DNA from: Merluccius polli
Taxonomy: Eukaryota > Chordata > Actinopteri > Gadiformes > Merlucciidae
Assembly: GCA_030340625.1 (NCBI GenBank)
Contig: JAOPHQ010002853.1
Coordinates: 222,001-286,000, forward strand
Length of the DNA: 64,000 nt
Direction: 5' to 3'
Made by a program: the position numbers and the translations under genes. The notes beneath the pieces were generated by a model, which was not told the DNA's origin, searched no databases, and saw only the letters and a program-made list of their open reading frames with translations. The stretch's first letter is position 1. Every line of letters begins with the position of its first letter. Positions 46,474 through 56,834 of the stretch are shown one piece after another.

Positions 46474-48789
46474 TTGTTTGTGCCTATGGTCCAAACAGCA
46501 GCTCAGAGTATCCACCCTTTTTGGACTCCTTGGAGGGGGTGCTGGAAAGTGCTCCCTCTGGGGATTCCCTCGTTCTGCTGGGGGGACTTCAACGCTCACG
46601 TTGGCAGTGACAGTGAGACCTGGAGGGGTGTGATTGGGAGGAACGGCCCCCCCGATCTGAACCCGAGTGTTGTTCTGTTATTGGACTTCTGTGCTCGCCA
46701 CAGATTGTCCATAACAAACACCATGTTCAAGCATAAGGGTGTCCATATGTGCACTTGGCACCAGGACACCCTAGGCCGCAGTTCAATGATCGACTTTGTA
46801 GTCGTGTCGTCAGACTTGCAGCCGCATGTCTTGGACACTCGGGCAAAGAGAGGGGCGGAGCTGTCAACTGATCACCACCTGGTGGTGAGTTGGCTACAAT
46901 GGTGGGGGAGGATGCCGGTCAGACCTGGCAGACCCAAATGTATTGTGAGGGTCTGCTGGGAACGTCTGGCAGAGTCTCCTGTCAGAGAAACCTTCAACTC
47001 CCACCTCTGGGAGAGCTTTGACCATGTACCTGGGGAGGCAGGGGACATTGAGTCCGAGTGGGCCATGTTCCACGCCTCCATTATTAAGGCGGCCGACCGA
47101 AGCTGTGGCTGTGGTGGCAATTCCCGAACCCGCTGGTGGACAGCGGCGGTGAGGGATGCCGGCAAACTGAAGGAGTCCTATAGGACTTTTTTGGCCTGTG
47201 GGACTCCGGAGGCAGCAGGCAGGTACCAGGCCAAGCGGAGCGCAGCTGCGGCGGTCACTGAGGCAAAAACCTGGACATGGGAGGAGTTCGGTGAGGCCAT
47301 GGAGAACGACTTCCGGACGGCTTCGAAGAGGTTCTGGACCACCATCCGGCATCTCAGGAGGGGGAAGCAGTGCATCGTCAAAACTGTGTATGGTGGAGAT
47401 GGTGCGCTGCTGACCTCGACTTGGGACGTTGTGGATCGGTGGAAGGAATACTTCGAAGACCTCCTCAATCCCACCGACATGCCTTACGGTAAGGAAGCAG
47501 GGCCTGGGGACTCGGGTGTGGGCTCTCCTATCTCTGGGGCTGAGGTCACCGAGGTGGTCAAAAAGCTCCTTAAGGCCCTGGATGTTGTGGGGCTGTCATG
47601 GTTGACACGACTCTGCAGCATCACGTGGACATTGGGGGCAGTGCCTCTGGATTGGCAGACTGGAGTGGTGGTCCCTCTTTTTAAGAAGGGGGACCGGAGG
47701 GTGTGTTCCAACTATAGGGGGATCACACTCCTCAGCCTTCCTGGTAAGGTCAATTCAGTGGTGCTGGAAAGGAGGGTCCGCCGGATAGTCGAACCTCGGA
47801 TTCAGGAGGAGCAATGTGGTTTTCGTCCAGGTCGTGGAACAGTGGACCAGCTCTACACCCTCTGCAGGATCCTTGAGGGTGCATGGTAGTTTGCCCAACC
47901 AGTCCACATGTGTTTTGTGGACTTGGAGTAGGCATTCGACCGTGTCCCTTGGGGAGACCTGTGGGGGGTTCTCCGGGAGTACGGGGTATCGGACCCCCTG
48001 ATATGGGCTGTCTGTTCCCTGTCCGCATTGCCGGTAATAAGTCGGACTTGTTTCCAGTGAGGGTTGGACTCCGCCAGGGCTGCCCTTTGTCACCGATCCT
48101 GTTCATAATTTTTACTCACTGCTTTTTGCGGATGATGTGGTCCTGTTGTTGGCTTCATCAGACCGTGACCTCCAACACTTGCTGGACTGGTTCGCAGCCG
48201 AGTGTAAAGTGGCCGGGATGAGAATCAGCACCTCCAAATCCGAGTCCATGGTCCTCAACCGGAAAAGGGTGGAGTGCACTCTCCGGGTCAGGGATGAGAT
48301 CCTGCCCCAAGTGGAGGAGTTCAAGTACCTCGGGGTCTTGTTCACGAGTGAGGGGAGGATGGAGGGGGAGATCGACAGGCAGATCGGTCCGGCGTCTGCA
48401 GTAATGCGGACTCTGCACAGATCCGTCGTGAAGAGGGAGCTGAGCCGAAAGGCAAAGCTCTCGATTTACCAGTCGATCTTCATTCCTGCCCTCACCTATG
48501 GTCATGAGCTTTGGGTAGTGACCGAAAGAACAAGATTGCGGGTGCAAGCGGCCAAAATGATCTTCCTCCGCAGGGTGGCTGGGCTCTCCCTTAGAGATAG
48601 GGTGAGAAGCTCGGTCATCCGGGAGGAGCTCGGAGTAGACCCGCTACTCCTCCGCGTTGAGAGAAGCCAGATGAGGTGGCTCGGGCATCTAGTTAGGATG
48701 CCTCCCGGACGCCTCCCTGGTGAGGTGTTCAGGGCACATCCCACCGGTAGGAGACCCCGGGGAAGACCCAGGACACGCTGGGGAAACTA
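46474..48789 (+). pseudogene. LINE endonuclease-RT reading frame, broken
   Basis: Two long frames, 46474-47889 and 48137-48789, cover the endonuclease, linker, RT fingers and palm, and the C-terminal domain. Between them are the premature TAG at 47887-47889, another TAG at about 47929, and a deletion of roughly 20 codons between SPILFIIF and LFADDVVLL. The frame is cut again at 48789 by a Harbinger element and resumes at 50342. Confidence 0.85.
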
Positions 48790-49110
48790 TGGGCCCTATC
48801 TTGCACTCAGCGCAATTGACTTTATACACTGGCGCTTGTACAATTCCTATTTTGCACCCGACGCACATTGGAATTTTCCCTCAACCGGCGCAAGTCCTTA
48901 ACATAGGGAATGAACTTGCGCTCCGGGGGCGGTTCAGTGAAAACAGGAGGCGTGTCCCGGCACAAACGTTCCCTGGTGCTATTTTGCAGTTTCAGAAAAC
49001 AATTGCGCCACAGACCAGGAAAAACCTCGTCTAAAGTCAGTGGCGCTTATTCAGACGCTATTTTAAGGGCGCATGCTTGGCCATAATCAGGGGGGGGATG
49101 CGCGATTGTT

Positions 49111-49112
<2 letters not shown>

Positions 49113-49157
<45 letters not shown>
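49113..49157 (+). repeat. Poly-G tract (45 bp)
   Basis: 45 consecutive G, preceded 15 bp upstream by eight more G. The flanking words GATGCGCGATTG and GATGCGCAATTG repeat on both sides, so the tract lies between near-duplicate short units. Confidence 0.9.
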
Positions 49158-49158
<1 letters not shown>

Positions 49159-49533
49159 TGCGCAATTGATGAATAAATAATAATACACAAAATAAAAAAT
49201 ACAAAATAAAAATAATAATTACGGCCAGCCGGCTCGGCCTGAAATCGTCCGGCCGTTGGGGAAATCTCCCGAACCTCCCGATGGCCAGCCCGTCCCTGGC
49301 CATAATGTAGTGTGTGTACAACGTGCATACACTTTGCTTCTCTCATCTACAAGGAAGCAGTTCCCATTTTTGCAAACCATACATACAAGCAAAAATATTA
49401 CCACATATGTGAAAAATAGGCATACATCTAGCGTACACAGTTACCCAAAATATTCAGGCTAATAGTAATGACGGATCAAATTAACCTGTTTGACCAATAG
49501 TCGCAAGACACATAGGTATATAAGGACACCAGG

Positions 49534-49679
49534 ATGACACCTTTTATTATGACAGCAACAGCGCGTGAAATGTTTTATAATCGAAAACACACAGAAACAC
49601 GCGGTGTAATTGAAAGAACATTCGGCATACTGAAAATGCGCTTCAGCTTATTTGACAGAAGAGCTGCATCATCTATAAG
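49534..49679 (+). pseudogene. Harbinger transposase (DDE_Tnp_4) C-terminal fragment
   Basis: Frame reads MTPFIMTATAREMFYNRKHT then ETRGVIERTFGILKMRFSLF. It matches the HARBI1-type block TPYxxPxxxAExxYNxxHxxTRxVIERTFGxLKxRF, including the third catalytic acidic residue (Glu of VIER). The upstream D residues are not recognisable. A hAT MITE interrupts it right after 49679. Confidence 0.75.
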
Positions 49680-49734
49680 CAGTGCTTGAAGTGGGCCGGT
49701 ACGCACCGCACTTCTACATTTTACCCTTTAGCGT

Positions 49735-49779
<45 letters not shown>

Positions 49780-49823
49780 TCGTACACAGTACCGGCACTT
49801 ATTTTTTTCCACTTCAAGCACTG
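49680..49823. mobile_element. Tiny hAT MITE with poly-C core
   Basis: 144 bp, ends CAGTGCTTGAAGTGG and CCACTTCAAGCACTG (perfect inverted repeat), and an exact 8-bp duplication TCTATAAG (49672-49679, 49824-49831). The centre is 43 consecutive C (49736-49778). Confidence 0.9.
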
Positions 49824-50500
49824 TCTATAAGCAAAGTAATCTCGGTCTAATGTTAGACTACATTGCAAATATATCACCATGCATTCAAAACCTTGTGATT
49901 CAGTGAGAGTGAGGCCAAAACATCGGAAAGTATGTCTTTGTGACATTTCTTTATTTACATTTTGTCAACGGAAAATGAAAAGCTGAAAAGATTTAAACAG
50001 AAGAACTAATTATTTTTCCCTCTGATGGGCATGCGCGCGCTACGGCGGGATTGGACACGTCTGGGTCCAGTAGTGGCGATGCGCGATGTGCTCGCCATGG
50101 AACAAGCGCGCCTGCATTTAAAGGGAATGTGAGCCGACGCTCTGATTGGTTTATTGCACGTTACGCCCAAACCACACCTATGACTAATGTAGCTACTTCA
50201 GACCAACCCATTTTAGATTTGCGCTGGGCGCAAGCGTAATTTATCCCGCCGGCATAATAGCAACAGCGCCCAAGATCCGCCCACAAAGCTACTTGCGCTT
50301 TGCGTTTGATACTTGCGTTTCAGACCAGCAAGATAGGGCCCTATGTCTCTCGGCTGGCCTGGGAACGCCTCTGGATCCCCCGGGAAGAGCTGGACGAAGT
50401 GGCTGGGGAGAGGGAAGTCTGGGCTCCCCTGCTTAGGCTGCTGCCCCCGCGACCCGATTCCGGATAAGCGGAAAGAAGAAGGAGACGGAGTGTCATCATA

Positions 50501-51953
50501 GTGTTACAAGCTCTCAAAATGTACCCAAAAACCAAAAATAAAAGCTCCGAATAAACTACAGCTGCGAGTTGTATAACATTGTTAATTTACTACAATGCCT
50601 TCGCAAGACAGCAAAAGACAGGAAAGTCTGGAAATAATCTGGTCGTAAACTTCATCTCTCAACTCCAACTCCATTCTCGCGTCTCAAGTTGCTAATCGGA
50701 CTGTAATGACCAACGCAGAAGAAGTCGTTATAGGATATCTGCTGGCTACACCGCTGGTGACCTGCCAGATGCTAACATCATTGTCAGACAGCTAGCTGAT
50801 GGGTCCGAGATTAGTTACAAATATTTTTAGCTAGAATCTGTTTTATGAAACTACCAAGTAATAGGTGTTTTTTGTACCTGTTCAATAAACATTGTATTTT
50901 CTGTATCACCTTGGGTTGTGTCTGTTTCCTCTTGAGGATGTGAGGTTCTGGAATGGTAGCTTCGTCGCCATTTATCGATAATTTATAAATGTTTAAAGGA
51001 GAGGTATTATACTGTTCTGATTGGCCACCTCATTATAAGGTTTGGGAGGTGGAGAGCAGAGCTCCCATGCTGCTAAAGGTAAACAAGCTTGACGCGTCAT
51101 TTACCGTAATCATCTAGAAACAACAACAACAACACCGAGACCCTACATGTTTGAGCCAGAGTCTAACCCAGAATGGGTGAGTCCACTTAGGAGAATCCAG
51201 CTGAACATTTCTCAATGGTAACAATTCCGTGTGATATTGTTACCGTGCATTATGTTTGTGTGTGTGGGAGCGAAGCTCTCTGCCTTACCCGGTCTGTTTA
51301 TGTCTCATGTCCATAAGCTTACTAGCTCCAACTTGCTAAAGACAAGCTAGGATAAACAATTTTGTAGAGCTAGTTGGCCAATATGTTATTGTATGCAATG
51401 TATTTGCATCCAACAAGCGCAGCGAAAATAATCAAACGTTGCGTATAATAGCCCTGTATTTCTCAGATACACCGTTATGATGGCATACATTGGTAGGTAT
51501 ACTGTACTCATATTGAGTCTAAATTGTCTGCACTATATAATTCTCAACAGGTTGAGAGAATTGTGACACAATGCTAACTGAAAGAGAAAATGTGTGCTAC
51601 AGGGAGATCCAAATGGTGACTATTGATAAAAGACATTGTTTCCATGTAATCAATGTAGTTGTGTCAATGTATCAATGTCTTATAAAGTTAGGAAAATCCC
51701 TATAGACTTACCATTTCTCACTCAATAGGTTGTTCGACATATGAATGAAATTCCACAACCACCAATATGTATGGTGGTTGTGGGGTTTCAACAACGTCTG
51801 TTTGGATGTTTTCGTCCTCCAGATGTCACGCAACCAATATAGAGCAGACTATGGGCATTTATTCGCCATAGGTGAATGGCCAAGTAACTATTAGTACGTT
51901 TTTCAATAGATGACATGATTTCTCTAATAATCATAACCAGTGATTTGGCCTAT
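50501..51953. other. No gene recognised
   Basis: A short (ACA)n stretch lies at 51119-51134 and a small palindrome CCACAACCACC...GGTGGTTGTGG at 51752-51782. ATG 51148 opens MFEPESNPEW before a GTGAGTCC donor-like site, which could be a stray transposon 5' exon, but ten codons are too few to classify. Confidence 0.4.
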
Positions 51954-53365
51954 TAGTCCAGGTGATATGTGAAAATTATGTTAACTTTTTCATAAAAGCA
52001 TGAAACTTGGTACACGTGTACAGTTTGGGGCCCCGAACATTTTCAGACATGGAGCCATCGCAAAAACGCCCTGTGGCGGCCATGGCGGCCATTTTACTTT
52101 CCGCCATAACCAAATTGTGTATTTTGCATCATATCTCCTGAACCATACATGATAACACAGAAAAGGTGATGTCTACCCCTATGTTTTGATGGTCAAGGAC
52201 TACAATGATACCATATACAACATCATAAACTGTTCAGGTGAATAGTTAATGATGAATTCAGTGACGTGAGAAGGAAATCACAGTATCTGAACCTATGTTC
52301 TAAAACATAATTATTTTGTTCATTAACCCTGACAATACTGTAAAGAGTAGGACAATATTTAATATGACCTTAACAACTTAGCTTGAAAAGAATGTCTCAA
52401 ACACAAAGATTTACTTCAAAAAATTAATTTCAGAAAAACATTTGTTTGATTTATTGTTGTTGCTGTTGAACCTATTCTCCTTCACAGTCTCCTCCACATT
52501 GACACAGTGCTGTGCATTTTAAGGAGGCTTTTTTGCATTTGCAATGCCCCCGGCAGCCTTTCTTGCAGCCACAACTCACGAGTTCAAGGATGGACTGGCT
52601 TGCCTGTGGAAGAGTTGACCACAATGGTCTCCAATCGCTTGGGTCCATCCAACCCCAGTCTGCTGGAGATGGCATATTTGGTGCCACCTCAAGTGCTTGT
52701 CCCCAACAGTGTCCTCCTTGGTACACTGCTCTTTTGAGGTGCTGCACCAGTGCCTCCTTAGTTGGGGGGATTTGCTCCATTCCTCTTCCTTTCTTTGTGA
52801 ACAACTCAAGACGAGCTTGATCAATGTTGACTTGGCTGCTGGTACGAAAGTAGAGGAGAATTGTGAAGCGCTCCACAATGGAAATTACCTCCTCTGGAAT
52901 GCTTTTTGGAGCCTTTGACAGAGCCATGAAGGCCTCTGTTGCCATGTCATAGGCATTCCAGGTATCCCATGCTATCTTCTTGCCCCTGGTTGCAAATGCT
53001 GATACTGTGTCACAGCCAGTGAATGCATGGAACACAGGAAGGGCCTTGGATTTGTCAGGACCCAGAGACTTGGCAATCTCATGGGCAGGGATGTATCTGA
53101 AGTTCTTGCCAGTCCCAAATGCCACCCACAGCTCCTCAATGTCCAGCTCTGACACATGTGCAATGGCTAGGACCACAACATCTGTGTCCATAGTGCGCAG
53201 GGTGATCTTTTTTAATCCTTTTCTTGCAGCATCTGCCGCATGGAGTAGCATCCTTGTATCTGCCTCTTCATGCGTGCAAGGGGCAATCTGATCTGTTTCT
53301 TGTGGGTGAGATGATAGAACATTGGGTCCGCAAGTGGAAACAACTTGTTTGGTGGTCGACATTTC
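51954..53365 (-). mobile_element. Third, truncated copy of the nuclease element
   Basis: Starts TAGTCCAGGTGATATGTGAA and matches the left arm of the rrh-intron palindrome almost base for base through the non-coding end and C-terminal coding half. Similarity stops abruptly at 53365 inside GTCGACATTT, so this copy is 5'-truncated relative to the gene. No second end or obvious target duplication is visible. Confidence 0.85.
52472..53362 (-). pseudogene. XPG/FEN1-like TE protein, C-terminal 296 codons
   Basis: Open frame from MSTTKQVVSTCG to the stop at 52472. It corresponds to residues 269-564 of the 15318-17012 protein with a handful of substitutions (e.g. GFKK to GLKK, TVDTD to TMDTD, KKTAW to KKIAW). 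It keeps HEEADTR, DTDVVVLA, GCDTVSAF and the cysteine tail but lacks the N-region and the WDCYE block, so it is not a complete nuclease. Unlike the right palindrome arm it has no internal stop. Confidence 0.8.
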
Positions 53366-53460
53366 ATAGTTGGGGGGCAGATAACACCTAGGGCGTCAGC
53401 AGGGGGTGGCAGGGAGAGATCCCTGCCATCGCTCCGCCACCATCAGACCATCAACCTGTA

Positions 53461-53463
<3 letters not shown>

Positions 53464-53511
<48 letters not shown>
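53464..53511. repeat. (TA)n microsatellite
   Basis: About 48 bp of TA dinucleotides 100 bp beyond the truncated end of the nuclease element. Confidence 0.95.
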
Positions 53512-53513
<2 letters not shown>

Positions 53514-53689
53514 TCTTTGCTAGAACTAAGTATTCTCATTAGCCTAGCTACATTAATGCTAGCGGAGGATTCCTGGGTCTCCTGACCACGGTCTAGAGGC
53601 AGAACAAGTAGGATTTAACAAGTTTTATACTAGGACAAATTGCTGAAAGAGGCTAAAGAATGTTACTTACATTACTGAAAGAGGTTTAA

Positions 53690-54234
53690 AGGGATAGTTC
53701 TGATTTTTTGAAGTGGGGTTGTATGAGGTACTTATCTACAGTCAGTGTAATTGGCGGTCCCAGTTTGGAGAAGCCGACAGCTGTACCAGCACAGCCACGT
53801 ACTGCTGTGAACGGGGCCAGCAGCGTATTCCTATGCATAAGCGGCACTCTCGCAACGGCACTTTCTTCCCAAACAGCTGATCTGAGGGCGGCGTAGTACA
53901 GTGCGCAACACATTTGCACTAATGCGTAGGAATATGAAAGTTCTACGGTTGAGAAAATGTAGTGCCAAAGGAAAGGGTTGTCTGACGGCAAGGTAAAGCG
54001 GTGAGAATATTGCTTATATACGTACACTTAAACTGATTTTTTAGGCGGCTAAAATACGTTGCTTAGCGCCTGTGCTGGTACAGCTGTTGGCTTCTCCAAA
54101 CTGGAGGCGCGCCGACCACCTTCTACTGTAGGTAATACACTGACTCCAGATAAGTACCTTCTACTCTAGGTAATACGCTGACTCTAGATAAGTACCTCAT
54201 ATAAGCCTACTTAAAAAAAATCAAAACAATACCT
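53690..54234. mobile_element. TTAA-site MITE
   Basis: 545 bp with TTAA on both sides (53686-53689, 54235-54238). Ends AGGGATAGTTCTGATTTTTT and its imperfect complement; the inverted similarity continues to about 53745 (GAGGTACTTATCTA / TAGATAAGTACCTC). A second inverted block (CCAGTTTGGAGAAGCC / GGCTTCTCCAAACTGG) lies further inside. Confidence 0.85.
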
Positions 54235-54480
54235 TTAAGGACGTACTTCACCTTTGTTACTAGTGATGTACCTGCTGCCTCTAGCCTCGAATGATATTTT
54301 TTCTGAATGGTGAGTGCTTATCCACCAGAAATTCTTATAGTTACATACTTGAATAGGTTTTAAAATAACATTTTTCAGTTTTAAAATAATGAAATCCACA
54401 TGGAAATAAATAAATACACAGAGAAACAATGTAATACATGTGGAAATAGAAAATTACATGTATTGCATTTATTTATTTAA

Positions 54481-56032
54481 AGGGGTAGTTCGGAATTTTG
54501 GACATAGGACCTCATTTCCAAGTCAGCCAGTGTGTTATTTATCATTGGAGACTTTTTCAACAAATTTCATGCATTCCTTCTAGTTGCACAGTTCGCTGGT
54601 GCTAAGGTAGCGCAAGTCAACGGTAATGAATAGCCTGCCAATAAAAACAGTATTACACCGGATTTACACCGGGGACGTCTGCGTCGCGTTACGGCTGCGT
54701 CGCGTTATGGCTGCGTCCTCTGCCCTGCATCAATTTACACCAGACGCGTTACGGCAGCGTAGCGCTGCGAGGCGGCTGGATTCGCGGGATCACGCGAGAA
54801 CTACAAGACCACGCGAGAATCAGGAGACCACGCGATAATTTGTAGATGTCAATATAGAACAAACAAATAAAAGGTTACTTTGCCTTTCCGAAGTTGACTT
54901 GCAGTTGCTTTGTCTGTCAGAAGTTGATTTGCTGTTGATTTGGTCATTTTTCCTAGATTTGTGTGCTTCTACCATGAGTTGGTAGGCTATATAGTAAATG
55001 TTTACTTTTTTGTCTGGTTTAATTGTGTTTAGTGTTGTTTATTGTTGTTATGTCCTAATGTGTTGTGCTGTAGCCTATAGACAAAGTCAGTTATAAACGA
55101 CAACGATTTGTGGCCGTGTTCGATCGGGAGGGTGGTTTTATTTTTGAAAATTGACCGGATGCTCTATGGCTTTTACTATTTCACTTCCTGCCCGGTCGGT
55201 CTGCTCTTTGTAAATTTACGCGTTTCAGCAGCATCTCGCATCAAAAATAGAACACTGCGTAAAGATAGGCGCGACGCTCCTGGGACGCAGCTGAGACGTT
55301 ACGCAGCGCGCCCGGTGTAAATGCTCTCATTGACTAGAGTGGCAGCGATCAGCAGCGGCGAACGCGACGCAGCCGTAACGCGACGCAGACGTCCCAGGTG
55401 TAAATGAGCCTTTACCCACTCCACAGTACACCCAAGGCAAATCAATTATAACGCCAGACTATCGATGTAAATGTCTGTGTTGATAGAATAATGTTAGAAA
55501 TAAAACCAACCTTGCATTGCATGAATCATCGCAGTTTGAGGGACTAGTTTCTCAGCAGCAGCGTAATTTTACTTTGCTCAGGTTAGTCTTAGTTGTGCAA
55601 GTTCAGTGCAGTTCTGAGCAATGACAGCGGCAGGTAAACAAACTATTATAGAGCCGGTAACCTAGGTAATATCACTCCGCCGCTGCCATAGCCTACTACC
55701 AGGAAGTATAACGCTGCTGCTGAGACACTCAAAAGTCCCTCAAAATGCAATGCCATGCAAGGTTGGTTTTATTTCTAACATTATTCTATCAACAAAGACA
55801 TTTACATCGATAGTCTGGCGTTATAATTGATTTGCCTTGGGTGTACTGTAGCGTGGGTAAGACTGTTTTTATTGGCAGGCTAGTCGTTACCGTTGACTTG
55901 TGCTAGCTTAGCACCAGCGAACTGTGCAACTAGAAGGACTGCATGAAATTTGTTGAAAACGTCTCCAATGATAAATAACACACTGGCTGACTTGGAAATG
56001 AGGTCCTATGTCCAAAATTCCGAACTACCCCT
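54481..56032. mobile_element. Long-armed TTAA-site element split by a Harbinger MITE
   Basis: Ends AGGGGTAGTTCGGAATTTTG and complement; TTAA at 54477-54480 and 56033-56036. The inverted arms exceed 250 bp: 54481-54655 plus 55412-55530 on the left pair with 55750-56032 on the right. The left arm is interrupted by the MITE at 54656-55411, the right arm is not. No coding sequence. Confidence 0.85.
54656..55411. mobile_element. Harbinger-like MITE, copy 2
   Basis: 756 bp, ends CACCGGATTTACACCGG and (reversed) AGGCTCATTTACACC, flanked by TTA at 54653-54655 and 55412-55414. Same family as 44656-45380. The uninterrupted arm of the host element shows the pre-insertion site as CAGTCTTACCCAC, confirming a 3-bp TTA duplication. 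Confidence 0.88.
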
Positions 56033-56834
56033 TTAAGTATATATTTCACGTTTTAATTAAGTAATTATGTATTTATTTATTTCACATTTTAATTAATGAA
56101 TTCATTCATTATTTTTTTAATATTGGCACATTTGGCATTCCATGTATTCAATGCAGAGCTCAGCTCTGCTCCCTGATTAACCCCAGAATGTTTTTCAGTC
56201 TGAGACCACTTGAATTGATCTGTCCAAGTTGAACCTGATGAAGAGGTGATGAACAAGGGGAAGGGCAGGAGATGAGACTAAGGTCTGGATGTGTAGCAAC
56301 ACAAACATTACAGATTAAAGTGTTATTTTCAACATTCTAAACCAATATTTTATCAATATTTTATTGTGTATTCAGAATCAGGACTGGCATTAACTGACAT
56401 TGACATTCATTTGTATGCAGTCAAGCCATTTGACTAAATTGCCAATTGTCAATATACAATATACGTATATATTAATGTTACTTATATATAAAGCAATTTA
56501 CTTTAACATGCTCTTTTACTCCAAAAATAATATATACCAACTATAATGCATATTTCCATGCAAGTATCCATAAGTTGAATTGGCAGTAACATACTTTCCA
56601 TAAGGGGTAATCTGTTTAAAATAATAAAATAATAGTATTTGTTTAAAATAATTTGAAAAAAGGACAGAATAATTTCCTGAGGTCTTGAGTAGTATAAAGT
56701 TGTTTCAACAATTCTATTTTTCTATATCTACAAGCTCCTAGTTTGTGTTCGCGGTGTGACCTTTCTTACAGGTTAATCTGTTGAGTTCCAGGGGTAAAAT
56801 GTAGTGGTGGAAAATGTCTTAGGAGGTTGTTTCA

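Larger units (their letters stand above)
48791..50341. mobile_element. Harbinger-type element inside the LINE
   Basis: 1.55 kb. Ends GGGCCCTATCTTGC and GCAAGATAGGGCCC are perfect inverted repeats, and TAT (48788-48790, 50342-50344) flanks both sides; depending on where the end is drawn the duplication could also be CTATG. Removal restores the LINE frame GNYVSRLAW, which proves the boundaries. It contains a Harbinger transposase relic, a poly-G tract and a nested hAT MITE. Confidence 0.88.
45759..50488 (+). mobile_element. RTE-like APE LINE with 12-bp target duplication
   Basis: Flanked by AGTGTCATCATA at 45747-45758 and 50489-50500. Starts CCCCTCCCTGAGCTACTACC, a leader I associate with full-length fish copies. 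Endonuclease from about 46170 (LALGTWNVTSLMGKEPELVR, GDFNAHVG, SSMIDFVVVSSD, STDHHLV). RT from about 47560 (VVPLFKKGDRRVCSNYRGI, QCGFRPGRGTVDQLY, GLRQGCPLSPILF, LLFADDVVLL). A C-terminal RWLGHLVRMPPGR block follows, then 3' coding sequence resumes at 50342 (YVSRLAWERLWIPREEL). Stops at 46309 and 47887, the stop in FVDLE*AFDRV and a deletion before FADD make it dead. The clade is by resemblance (RTE/CFDP2-like). Confidence 0.88.

Noticed and set aside
49047..49346. Poly-proline frame beside 49.1 kb
   Set aside because: Translation of the G45 homopolymer on the minus strand; no other coding support.
51752..51782. Small palindrome CCACAACCACC/GGTGGTTGTGG as a regulatory site
   Set aside because: Eleven-bp arms with a 9-bp loop can occur by chance in 64 kb and no context supports a function.
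39346..56800. Missing lrit3 FN3/transmembrane exon within the transposon zone
   Set aside because: No minus-strand segment with FN3-like or membrane-helix coding followed the lrit3 Ig exon; all long frames there belong to mobile elements.
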